Counted from the stretch's first letter, positions 43,903 through 51,565 are shown. The stretch: 55,657 bases of DNA from Candidatus Frackibacter sp. WG13 (GCF_900114655.1 NZ_FOTT01000020.1:1-55657); one strand, 5' to 3'. Program-made: numbers and translations. The notes: a model not told the origin generated them from the letters alone.

Positions 43903-44472
43903 GTGGATAACAGATTGGCTAAAGCATTTGTAGGAATTATTGAATTGAGAGATGAATATACTTCTACCCATAGTAAGAATGTTGCTAAATATTCATTACA
44001 ATTAGGTAAAGGACTTCAATTAGATAAAACGACTTTAAATAATCTAAGGTTTGCTGCTTTATTACATGATATTGGGAAAATTGCTGTTCCAGATGCTATA
44101 TTACATAAAACAACTACTTTAACAGAGGACGAATTTATAGAAGTAAAACGTCATTCAATAGTTGGTGCTAGAGCTGTAAAACAAGCAAATTTTAATGATG
44201 CAATAATACTAGGTATTCGTTATCACCATGAGTTTTTTAATGGCAATGGTTATCCTGAGGGATTAAAAGGTGAAGGGATTCCTTTAATTTCTAGGATAAT
44301 TGCTGTGGCAGATGCCTTTGATGCTATGACCTCAAAAAGACCTTATCGAGAAGCGTTTTCTCATAAGAAAGCAATTAAAGAATTAGAGAACTGTGCAGGA
44401 AGTCAGTTTGATCCAAAGATTGTTGATGTTTTTGTTGAATTGTTTGTAGACAGTCAGATGAGTTTGAATTAG
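43903..44472 (+). CDS. Stand-alone HD-GYP domain phosphodiesterase (paralogue)
   Basis: A 189-residue HD-GYP domain protein, nearly identical to that at 26949 over its first 36 residues and similar throughout. LLHDIGKIAVPDAIL carries the HD metal ligands. The signature is RYHHEFFNGNGYPEGL: one His of the RHHHE run is Tyr here, and GYPDG is GYPEG, so activity could differ. The start is GTG at 43903 behind GAGGAGGGACTT. It completes the duplicated cassette of riboswitch, Spo0E-like gene, conserved RNA and HD-GYP gene. Confidence 0.88.
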   Translation: MDNRLAKAFVGIIELRDEYTSTHSKNVAKYSLQLGKGLQLDKTTLNNLRFAALLHDIGKIAVPDAILHKTTTLTEDEFIEVKRHSIVGARAVKQANFNDAIILGIRYHHEFFNGNGYPEGLKGEGIPLISRIIAVADAFDAMTSKRPYREAFSHKKAIKELENCAGSQFDPKIVDVFVELFVDSQMSLN

Positions 44473-44566
44473 TAGTAGATAGAATCTAGTATTAAACGGC
44501 GTTTGTCAAGTAAGTTGTCGCATTTAATTAAAAATTTCTTTGAATACTCTTCATTTAGAGTTCCAA

Positions 44567-45079
44567 TTAGGAACTCTGCTGGTTGAGATATTTTTCTACT
44601 TCGTCTTCTTCCATTGGATTTAATGTTACATAGTCAGGAAGTGACCAGTCTCTAATTTCCCCTGACCATCTCTCTGGATGAGTTTCCTTAGCCTTTTTAT
44701 ATGTTGCAATACGCTTTTGTATTATATCTATATCAAGCCCGTAATGTCTTTGATAGGGCGTTATAAAATTAATTCCACTATGTAAATGTTCATGATTGTA
44801 CCAGTGAACAAACTTAGAAACCCATTCTCTGGCTTCTGTCAGGTTCTTAAAGCCTTTGTTAGGATAAACAGGTCTATACTTCATTGTTTTAAATAGTGAT
44901 TCAGAATAGGGATTATCGTTACTTACTCTTGGTCTTGAAAATGAACTTTGAACTCCTAGTTTTTCGAGTGTTGCCATAAATGTTGCTGCTTTCATAGGGC
45001 TACCATTATCAGAATGTAATACTAATGGTTTATCTTTTTTAGTTGCTATACCTTGGGAAAGAGTAGCTTTTTTAATCAA
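44567..45079 (-). pseudogene. IS3 transposase OrfB, C-terminal part
   Basis: 170 residues of the DDE integrase-core domain: LVLHSDNGSPMKAATFM (second catalytic Asp), PRVSNDNPYSESLFKTMKYR (catalytic Glu), FVHWYNHEHLHSGI near the end. The first catalytic Asp and the N-terminal third of OrfB are absent, so the enzyme cannot be active. It starts four bases before orfA ends, where a long stretch has been deleted. Confidence 0.85.
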
Positions 45080-45345
45080 CCTCTTTCTCGGCAGTATTTA
45101 GAAGTTTCCAATTCAGAAAGACTGGCAGTTTCTAAGACAGCTTGAAACTTATCTTTAGAAGTCCATTTGCTCGCTCTTTTACTAGTAGCAGGACTTTCTT
45201 TAAGAGCTTTACTTCGCCAAGAATAAAGAGTATTTCTAGGTATGTCTAATTCTTTTGCTAAATCAGGTACTTTTTCAGCATTTGGTGGAGCAAGTCTTTT
45301 AAAAACAGATTCTTTTAATTCTTTGGGATAAACTTTTTTTGGCAT
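45076..45345 (-). CDS. IS3 transposase OrfA-like protein
   Basis: An 89-residue protein with a helix-turn-helix, KVPDLAKELDIPRNTLYSWR, preceded by YPKELKESVFKRL, as in IS3-type OrfA. It binds the inverted repeats and normally joins OrfB by a programmed frameshift. Its C-terminus SELETSKYCRERG looks cut short by the deletion that also removed the start of OrfB. AAGGAGAATTAAT precedes the ATG on the minus strand. Confidence 0.75.
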   Translation of the reverse strand: MPKKVYPKELKESVFKRLAPPNAEKVPDLAKELDIPRNTLYSWRSKALKESPATSKRASKWTSKDKFQAVLETASLSELETSKYCRERG

Positions 45346-45483
45346 ATTAATTCTCCTTAGGATTTATTGTCGTTACTTTATTATACACAAATTTTACTCC
45401 TTACGACAACTATCCTAACACATAGGGCTATTAAATCAATTGTTAAATGAATGTAAATATATTTGTTTTGACTTGAAAAGAGT

Positions 45484-45582
45484 TTCCTTAACATATAAAT
45501 CATTATTGTTTTTACCTTGGGTTGTATAAAGGTCAACTTGGTTATGTTCTAAAGTATAGAACCTATTTAATTTTTTGATATT
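45484..45582 (-). pseudogene. Ferritin-like gene, N-terminal remnant
   Basis: About 33 codons (KLNRFYTLEHNQVDLYTTQG and on to DLYVKET) closely match residues near the start of the ferritin-like protein at 32192-32638. The match then stops at 45484, where sequence matching the region after the CBO0543 gene (31788-31838) begins at 45479 and runs leftwards to 45427. So this is a deleted copy of the 31.8-32.6 kb locus next to the IS3 remnant. Confidence 0.78.
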
Positions 45583-45636
45583 TTCTATACAGATGATATA
45601 ATGAAAGACAAATAACTGATAAAAAGGAGGCAAATT

Positions 45637-46155
45637 ATGGATTTTTTACAATTAGCTAAAGAGAGGTATTCAGTTAGAGAATATGAATCAAAAAAAGTTG
45701 AAGAAGAAAAATTACTTAAAATATTAGAAGCAGGGAGAGTTGCGCCTACAGCTACAAATAGTCAACCCCAGCGTCTTATTGTAGTACAAAAGGAAGAAGG
45801 ATTAAATAAGATCAAGAAAGGAGCCAAAATATATGATGCTCCATTAGCAATTATAGTATGTTCTGATCATGGTCATACTTGGAAAAGGCCTTTTGATGGT
45901 ATGAACACGGCACATATTGATGCTAGTATAGTTACTGATCATATGATGCTTCAAGCTACACAACTTGGATTGGGGACAGTATGGATTTGTTATTTTGAGC
46001 CAGAGGTTATAAAAGAAGAATTTAATATTCCAGAGAATATTGAGCCGGTCAATATTCTAGCTATAGGATATGCAGCAGGAGAAGCAGCATCACCGGATAG
46101 ACATAATACGGATAGAAAACCTTTAGAAGAGACAGTATATTATGAGTCATTTTAA
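45637..46155 (+). CDS. Nitroreductase family protein
   Basis: A 172-residue FMN-dependent oxidoreductase fold. The N-terminal RYSVREYESKKVEEEKLLKI, the cofactor-contact segment APTATNSQPQRLIVVQ, and the C-terminal NILAIGYAAGEAA are typical. The short length is that of the small single-domain class. GGAGGCAAATT precedes the ATG. It heads the redox gene cluster that runs to 49.4 kb. The substrate is unknown. Confidence 0.9.
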   Translation: MDFLQLAKERYSVREYESKKVEEEKLLKILEAGRVAPTATNSQPQRLIVVQKEEGLNKIKKGAKIYDAPLAIIVCSDHGHTWKRPFDGMNTAHIDASIVTDHMMLQATQLGLGTVWICYFEPEVIKEEFNIPENIEPVNILAIGYAAGEAASPDRHNTDRKPLEETVYYESF

Positions 46156-46182
46156 ATAAAGTGTTATTTAAATATTGAAAAT

Positions 46183-46215
46183 TGACGACTGTCGGCACGT
46201 CGCTGGCAGTCGTCA
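46183..46215. terminator. Hairpin after the nitroreductase gene
   Basis: TGACGACTGTCGGC and GCTGGCAGTCGTCA pair over 14 bases (two G-U). There is no T run, so it could act in either direction or be an inverted repeat. A second stem follows at 46251-46283 (AATTATACTC with GGAGTATAATT, then TTT). Confidence 0.55.
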
Positions 46216-46340
46216 GCTATTTAACAGTAAAATCTAATATACGAAACTAGAATTATACTCTAAAATGGAGTATAATTTTTAATTAATCATTGTTATTTAA
46301 ATTTTAGTAAAATCAATTAAATATGGTAATTAAAATTAGT

Positions 46341-46370
46341 TTGACTCTAACGTTAGAGTTATGATATAAT
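46341..46370 (+). promoter_or_regulatory. Promoter with MerR-like operator before the GrdB-family gene
   Basis: TTGACT (46341-46346), an 18-bp spacer, then TATAAT (46365-46370). A perfect 16-bp palindrome ACTCTAACGTTAGAGT (46344-46359) fills the spacer, as in promoters controlled by MerR-type activators, although those usually have 19-bp spacers. The promoter at 47230 has a related layout. Confidence 0.6.
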
Positions 46371-46397
46371 TTTAAAAAATAAAGAAGGGAGATAGAA

Positions 46398-47162
46398 ATG
46401 GATATCAAAAGTATTGAAGAAATGCTTCAAAGTAATGTTGATCCTAATTTTAAATTTATTGACAATCGAGAAAAAGAGGTGCCATTTGTTAAGCTAGGGA
46501 AACCGATTTCTGAAGCAAAAGTTGCTTTAATTTCTTCAGGTGGACTTCATTTAAAAGATGATCCAAAGTTTGATACTGAAGATTCAATGGGAGATGCTAG
46601 TTATCGAGAAATTCCGAGTAGAGTGAAATTTAAAGATTTAGAAATTAGTCATGGTCATTATGATTATAAGTATATAAAAGAAGATATAAATACAGTATTT
46701 CCTGTTGAATTGTTGCAAAGACTTGAAGAGAGAGGAGTAATTGGTGCTTTGGCTAGGAGAAATTATAGTTTTATGGGGTATTGTTTAAAGGTTGATGAAC
46801 TTATTAATCAAACCGGGATGAAAATTGCTAATTCCTTAAAGGAAGACCAAGTAGATATAGCTATTTTGGCACCTGCTTGACCAATATGCAATCAATCCGT
46901 GGGATTGTTAGCAAGAAAATTAGAAGAAAACGATATAATTACTGTAACATTAAATATGTTTTTAGAAGTTGCTAATTTAGTACAAGCACCACGAACACTC
47001 AGCACTAATTTTGTCTTTGGTGCTCCGTTTGGAGATCCAGGAAATACAGAGTTGCAACTAAAAGTGATTAAAGAATGTTTAATGTCAATAAAAGAAATTG
47101 ATGGTCCAGGTACTATAATAGAGTTACCTTATAAATGGCGACAAAAATTGAAATCAGACTAG
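46398..47162 (+). CDS. Selenoprotein, glycine/sarcosine/betaine reductase B (GrdB) family
   Basis: A 254-residue protein if the TGA at 46878-46880 (residue 161) is read as selenocysteine. The reading frame continues without break: before the TGA is VDIAILAPA, after it PICNQSVGLLARKLEE, giving the U-x-x-C motif of GrdB-family proteins. The C-terminal part includes LVQAPRTLSTNFVFGAPFGD and IIELPYKWRQKL. A hairpin at 46887-46913 follows the TGA. Read as stop, both halves would be truncated. Family members include the reductase subunits of glycine and betaine reductase and shorter stand-alone paralogues like this one, probably redox enzymes. A promoter with a palindrome lies 28 bases upstream. 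Confidence 0.88.
46887..46913 (+). promoter_or_regulatory. Candidate bacterial SECIS hairpin (GrdB-family gene)
   Basis: TGC-AAT-CAATCC, loop GTG, GGATTG-TTA-GCA. The apical loop lies about 19 nt after the UGA, with G in the loop, as expected for SelB binding. Confidence 0.7.
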
Positions 47163-47229
47163 ATATAAAAAATTAAATTAAAAAGTCCATATATTTAGAA
47201 AAATAATAGGAAAAGAGCCTACTATTAAC

Positions 47230-47259
47230 TTGACGTTTACGTTAAGGTGATGATATAAT
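47230..47259 (+). promoter_or_regulatory. Promoter with imperfect palindrome before the PPOX-like gene
   Basis: TTGACG (47230-47235), an 18-bp spacer, TATAAT (47254-47259). CTTGACG-TTTA-CGTTAAG is a near palindrome with one mismatch within it. The TGATATAAT context matches the promoter at 46341. Confidence 0.5.
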
Positions 47260-47300
47260 CATTTATAGTTAAGCTAAAATCTTAAATAGGAGGTATAAAA

Positions 47301-47609
47301 ATGGTTTTAAATGATGAAATTAAGAATTTGGCTGAAGAGGCTCCATTTGTGCCGATTAGTACAGTGTCTTCTCGAGGAGAACAACATTTAATTGTTGTTG
47401 GTGAGGTAAAGGAGATAAATGATGATGTACTTACTTTTGGAATTTACAAGATGGAGAATACCCAAGAGAACTTGAATGATAATGGTGATATGCAGGTGGT
47501 TTTAGCATCTACTAAAGATGAGCCTAAGGGATATCGTTTGATAGGAACAGCACATGCTGAAGATGATAAAGTCTTATTTAAAGCTGAACAAGCAGAATCA
47601 TTATTATAA
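47301..47609 (+). CDS. Pyridoxamine 5'-phosphate oxidase-like (split-barrel) protein
   Basis: A 102-residue flavin-binding split-barrel fold of the PPOX-like superfamily: FVPISTVSSRGEQHLIVVGE near the start and MQVVLASTKDEPKGYRLIGT towards the end. Such small proteins usually bind FMN, F420 or haem, but no ligand can be chosen. GGAGGTATAAAA precedes the ATG. It is between two selenoprotein genes and has its own promoter and a terminator. Confidence 0.82.
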   Translation: MVLNDEIKNLAEEAPFVPISTVSSRGEQHLIVVGEVKEINDDVLTFGIYKMENTQENLNDNGDMQVVLASTKDEPKGYRLIGTAHAEDDKVLFKAEQAESLL

Positions 47610-47630
47610 TTTTTACTTATATGCTAATTT

Positions 47631-47656
47631 AAAGCCCTTCGCATTAGAAGGGCTTT
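47631..47656 (+). terminator. Terminator after the PPOX-like gene
   Basis: AAAGCCCTTC and GAAGGGCTTT form a perfect 10-bp stem with a six-base loop; only a short T run follows. Confidence 0.85.
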
Positions 47657-47808
47657 AAATTGTTAATGATTAATTAAAGGTTCAAGTGTTTTAAGTTAAT
47701 ATATTAGTGAATTTGAATCATAATAATATTGGAAATGTAAATACTAAAAATTATATATAGATAGATTAAAATATTGAACTAATAATTCTTTGGAAGGAGG
47801 ATTAAATT

Positions 47809-48276
47809 ATGACGGTTGATCCAATTGAAACTACTAAAATCACGATCATACAAGATGAGAGACCTAATCGACGGGCTTATATCGAGGGTTTTGAAGAGCC
47901 ATTGTATTTTGGAGTGCATGGTGGGGTAAAGGAATTTTATGGGGTTGAACCAGAGATAGAGTATCCATTAACACTTGATCATATTGTTTCTGCTGCAGGT
48001 GGATGACTAACTGGTACTCTTGCAGGTGCGCTGGAAGCGCGCGAAATTTCTACTTTTCCTGATAAGTTGAAAGGACATTTTGAAGGGATAATTGAAGAAG
48101 AGAAGGGAATATTAAAGATTAATCGAATTCGTTGCCACTATGAGCTAAAGATACCAATTGATAAAATTAAGGAAGCCAAACGGGCATTAGATGTATTTGA
48201 ACAAGGATGTCCAGTTGCTCAGACACTTAAAGGCTGTATAGAATTTGAACATAGTTGGGAGATTGAAAAAACATAA
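47809..48276 (+). CDS. OsmC-family selenoprotein
   Basis: A 155-residue OsmC/Ohr-type protein if the TGA at 48004-48006 is read as selenocysteine (residue 66). The sequence before it is LTLDHIVSAAGG and after it LTGTLAGALEAREIST. In ordinary OsmC proteins a Cys stands at this place. The second redox residue, Cys in FEQGCPVAQTLKG, is intact. OsmC proteins reduce organic peroxides. A GC-rich hairpin follows the TGA. GGAAGGAGG precedes the ATG. Reading the TGA as stop would leave a protein lacking both active residues. Confidence 0.88.
48021..48045 (+). promoter_or_regulatory. Candidate bacterial SECIS hairpin (OsmC-family gene)
   Basis: A stem around GCGC-TGGAA-GCGC (48028-48040), unusually GC-rich for this AT-rich window, with the loop about 26 nt after the UGA at 48004-48006. 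Confidence 0.65.
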
Positions 48277-48338
48277 TCATATTATTGATATTCACATAAA
48301 ATTACAGGTGTAATTGAGATATTTAGGAGGTGGGTAAT

Positions 48339-48941
48339 ATGATTAAGATGAAAATTTATTCTGATTATATCTGACCTTTTTGTTATATCGGCAAGGCTAT
48401 TGTCGATCGGTTAAAGCAAGAATTTGATATCGAAGAAGAGTGGTATGGGTTAGAAATTCATCCAGAAACACCGCTAGGAGGTGAAGATATAACTAAGAAA
48501 TTTGATTCTAAATCGATAGAGAGGTTATATGATCGGTTGAATCAACGGGGAAAAGAATATGGAATCAAATTTAATCAATCTAAGAAATTATCTAATACTC
48601 ACTTGGCATTGATATTAAGTGAATATGCCAAAGAAACTGGTTGCTTTGAGGCCTTCCATCATAGGTTATTTGAAGCTTACTTTGAGGATGAAAAGGACAT
48701 TGGAGATAAAGAGGTGCTTCTTCAGATTGCTAATGAGGTTGGCTTATCTAAAGATGAAGTAAAAGAAGCTTGGCAGGATTCTAAGTGGGAAGAGAAGTTA
48801 AAGGCAATTACTCAAAAGTCAGTTGTGCATGGAGCTACAGGTGTTCCTACTTTTATTATTAATGATGAATATCGTATTGTAGGAGCTCAACCTTATGAAA
48901 AGTTTGAAGAAATATTAAAAAAAATTAAAAGATCAGATTGA
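48339..48941 (+). CDS. DsbA/FrnE-family selenoprotein, UPFC motif
   Basis: A 200-residue thioredoxin-fold protein if the TGA at 48372-48374 is read as selenocysteine (residue 12). The active site then reads SDYI-U-PFC-YIGKAIVDRL, where DsbA-family FrnE proteins have CPFC. The rest fits: WYGLEIHPETPLGG, ALILSEYAKETGCFEAFH and GATGVPTFIINDEYRIVGAQ with the cis-Pro loop. AGGAGG lies eight bases before the ATG. The first 11 codons and the TGA would be lost if a downstream TTG start (48537) were used. No signal peptide, so it is cytosolic. Confidence 0.9.
48387..48407 (+). promoter_or_regulatory. Candidate bacterial SECIS hairpin (DsbA-family gene)
   Basis: ATCGGCAA and TTGTCGAT pair over eight bases (one G-U) with loop GGCTA, about 21 nt after the UGA at 48372-48374. 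Confidence 0.7.
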
Positions 48942-49034
48942 TCTTATCTTATAAATTTTTAATGAATTAATAAAGAATATAATATAGATAAGTAATCAAA
49001 GAGTAATATTAAATTATGAAGTAGGAGGTTTAAA

Positions 49035-49415
49035 ATGTTTAAAAGAATTGATCATGTTGAAATCATACCGTCAGATATCGAAGTATCAATTACATTTTAT
49101 ACTGAAATATTGGGATTTAAGATTAAACAAAGAGAAGAAGTTGATGCACCATCAATAAAGGAAGTTGTCTTTTTAGAATTAAATGATTCAATGCTTGAAC
49201 TGTTATCTATGAAAGAACCTCAACCTATTAACAAACAGGACCGTCAAGTAGGTTATAGGATGTTAGCTTTAGAAGTAGAAGATATGGATGAAGTAATAAC
49301 ATATTTAGAAGATAAAGGAGTAGAAGTCAGTTGGGGTCCAGTAGATTTAGGGCCTTCTAAAAGAGCTGAAATAAGGGATCCCGATGGATTACCAATTGAA
49401 TTGCGGCAATGGTAA
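49035..49415 (+). CDS. VOC (glyoxalase/dioxygenase) family protein
   Basis: A 126-residue protein of two beta-alpha-beta-beta-beta modules. The first starts FKRIDHVEIIPSDIEVSITF, with His7 as a metal-ligand candidate; the second ends EIRDPDGLPIELRQW, where Glu is the other candidate. Enzymes of this class include glyoxalase I and methylmalonyl-CoA epimerase; the sequence alone does not tell which. AGTAGGAGG precedes the ATG. It closes the redox cluster. Confidence 0.85.
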   Translation: MFKRIDHVEIIPSDIEVSITFYTEILGFKIKQREEVDAPSIKEVVFLELNDSMLELLSMKEPQPINKQDRQVGYRMLALEVEDMDEVITYLEDKGVEVSWGPVDLGPSKRAEIRDPDGLPIELRQW

Positions 49416-49537
49416 AATAGTTTTCTCGTCGCAAGAGGAAATGTAGAAAAACTATCAATTTTGCCTTTTATCTGCTTGGATTAGATGATATAATCATTGT
49501 CATAACTAATTTAAATATAATATATGGAGTGAGGAAA

Positions 49538-50469
49538 GTGGATAACAATGAATCTAAATTGATAGGTCTTTTTTATGGTATAACTGCTTATATTCTGTGG
49601 GGTATTTTGCCTCTTTATTGGAAGGCATTAGATAAAATTACCCCTATGGAAATACTTGCCCATCGTATTCTTTGGTCTCTGGTTTTTGTCCTGGTAATTT
49701 TATGTTTTCAGAAAAAACTACATCAGTTTAAGGAAATCTTTAAATCCAAATCTGATTTAATTCGTCTCATCTTTGCAACTATATTCATCTCTATCAATTG
49801 GGGAGTATATATATATGGGCGGTAAATACTAGCCATATTGTCGAAACAAGCATGGGCTATTATATGAATCCTTTAATTGTTATTTTGTTAGGTGTAGTAG
49901 TTTTAAAAGAGAAGTTAAATTCTTGGCAGATAGTATCTATAATTATGGCTACAATTGGTGTTGGTATTATGACTTTTAAATATGGAGAAGTACCCTGGAT
50001 TTCTTTGACTTTGGCCTTATCTTTTGCATTATATGGACTTATGAAAAAGACCGTTTCAGTTGGTTCAACGGTAGGGTTAGCTATGGAGACCGCTATTTTA
50101 ACACCAATTGCGTTGGGTTATATTATCTTTAGACAGGTTAACGGTGTGGGTGCTTTAGGTCATGTTTCTAGTATTACAACTATAATTCTTATATGTTCTG
50201 GAATAGTAACAGCTCTACCCTTATTATTCTTTACTAGAGGAACTCAGAGATTACCTCTGTCCAGTATGGGTTATTTACAGTATATTGCCCCGACCATAAG
50301 TCTTATATTAGGGATATTTGTGTTTAAAGAAGAATTTACAACTACTCATTTTATAAGTTTTGGTTTTATTTGGATTGGTTTAGCTATTTTTACTACTTTT
50401 CAGATAAGAGATGTACAGATAAAGAGGCAAAGGCAAGAGATAGAGACATCAAAGAGTATATTGAGATAG
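49538..50469 (+). pseudogene. rarD: RarD-type EamA transporter gene, frameshifted
   Basis: Two reading frames together make one RarD-like drug/metabolite transporter of ten helices. The first (49538-49825) covers ITAYILWGILPLYWKAL to SINWGVYIY; the second, continuing from about 49810 to 50469, has IWAVNTSHIVETSMGYYMNP onward. The shift lies at 49806-49816, a TA dinucleotide tract, where two extra bases break the frame. RarD proteins often start with GIxYxxWGxxPLYWK as here. The start is GTG at 49538 behind GGAG. It could be a pseudogene, a phase-variable gene or a sequencing error. Confidence 0.85.
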
Positions 50470-50536
50470 CTAGAAATTACTCCATACTTGCTGACTTATC
50501 GGTATAATAAAGATAAAATAACATATGAATCTTTTT

Positions 50537-50590
50537 AAACTGTCCTACGGATTTTTGAATGAATTTGTAATAGTCCAATGGACAGTTTTT
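50537..50590 (+). terminator. Terminator after rarD
   Basis: AAACTGTCC (50537-50545) and GGACAGTTT (50580-50588) form a 9-bp stem with a long loop, followed by TT. Confidence 0.75.
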
Positions 50591-50757
50591 ATTATTCTAG
50601 GAAGAATTAAATTGAAACTTAAAATGAATAGAAGATGGATTAATTGTGTACTAAATATTGAGGGTGGTTAGATGATTTGAAGCAAAATTTTATTTGTAGA
50701 ATTAATTTATGGTGGATTGTCAACCTTTTTAAGGATTTTTATTTGTACATTACCTAA

Positions 50758-51411
50758 AAATCAGGTTGGGCTATCTGTTCCAATTGTAGAACTTATTTTG
50801 GAGACTGGGGGTCTAGCGTATTGACTTTCCCATTAGTCAACAAGGCAGTAACTTTGGAGTATGGTCAAGATGTTTTTGGGATTAGAACAAACTTCAAAGG
50901 AAGCAAAATTTTAAATGAAAAAGCAACAGATGATAGAATGACGGACTTAGACTATAACTCAGATGGGACAATTGACACTATTGGGGATGCCACGAATGAA
51001 GCCAAAGGGCAAAGTTTTGATTTAAATATGCAAAGCGAATGGTATAAAGCTGGAGCAACAAAAGTATCTTTCCTTGGAGGATACAGATACGATGAATACG
51101 ATTTCGTTGCCTATGACCCACGAACTTTATTCTGGGATGAAGCTATAGATACTAGTCAATATCCACTATTGTACGACGGGGTAGGTATAACTTACAACAC
51201 AAAATACTCTATGCCGTACATAGGCGGAGTTATGAAGTATGAGAAAGGGAAATTTGAGTTAGGATTAACTGCTAAATATTCCCCAATCGCAAGCGTGGAA
51301 GATGAAGACGACCACAAAATGCGTTATAAGTTAAATACTTCGGAAGCAGACGGGAGCATGGTGATTGCTAGTTTAAAAGCTAATACAAATAAAAAAATCA
51401 ACCTTCCATAA
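50758..51411 (+). pseudogene. Omptin-family outer-membrane protease remnant
   Basis: About 215 codons open without a start codon upstream. Omptin features are recognisable: SSVLTFPLVNKAVTLEYG, RMTDLDYNSDG (the D-x-D catalytic pair), WYKAGATKVSFLGGYRYDEY, YNTKYSMPYIGGVMKYEKGK and VEDEDDHKMR (the D-x-H pair). The N-terminal signal peptide and about the last 60-70 residues of the barrel are missing; the frame stops at 51411. Omptins are outer-membrane aspartyl-type proteases of Gram-negative bacteria, so an ancestor with an outer membrane is implied. The stretch looks less AT-rich than its surroundings, suggesting transfer. Confidence 0.72.
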
Positions 51412-51473
51412 CCCCTGTCATACCGGTGATTATAAGGAAAAGTTGATAAATTCTAATATCATATAAAAAGTAA

Positions 51474-51493
51474 TGGTGCCGAAGGTGGGATTC
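51474..51493 (-). other. tRNA-Leu 3'-end fragment, probable att site
   Basis: On the minus strand, AATCCCACCTTCGGCACCA is the end of the T arm, the acceptor 3' strand CTTCGGC, the discriminator A and CCA of a tRNA-Leu (5' strand GCCGAAG). No complete tRNA is seen. It lies 130 bases from the stop of a tyrosine integrase, the usual place of an attachment site. Confidence 0.72.
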
Positions 51494-51521
51494 TGTGCTA
51501 TATTTAAAATGTTAAAAATAA

Positions 51522-51565
51522 CAACCTGCTGTAATCACTGTCATATCAAGGCTTAAAGCAGGTTG
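51522..51565. terminator. Inverted repeat near the integrase end
   Basis: CAACCTGCT and AGCAGGTTG form a perfect 9-bp stem with a 26-base loop. No T run follows on either strand; it lies 58 bases beyond the integrase stop and may terminate that transcript. Confidence 0.45.

Larger units (their letters stand above)
44504..45420 (-). mobile_element. Decayed IS3-family insertion sequence
   Basis: Imperfect terminal inverted repeats beginning TGTCAAGTAAGTTGTCG (from 44504) and, on the other strand from 45420, TGTTAGGATAGTTGTCG. Inside are an orfA at 45076-45345 and a truncated orfB at 44567-45079. About 917 bp remain, short for this family, because the middle of orfB is missing. No target-site duplication is obvious. 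Confidence 0.82.

Noticed and set aside
44504-45420. An active IS3 element
   Set aside because: The transposase core lacks its first catalytic Asp because of an internal deletion, although both ends are still visible.
50672-50824. A fourth possible selenoprotein: ATG, ATT, TGA, then 47 open codons behind a good GAGGGTGG site
   Set aside because: The downstream peptide matches no selenoprotein family and has no UxxC or similar motif, the TGA is codon 3, no hairpin is seen after it, and it overlaps the omptin remnant. It is more likely decayed coding sequence.
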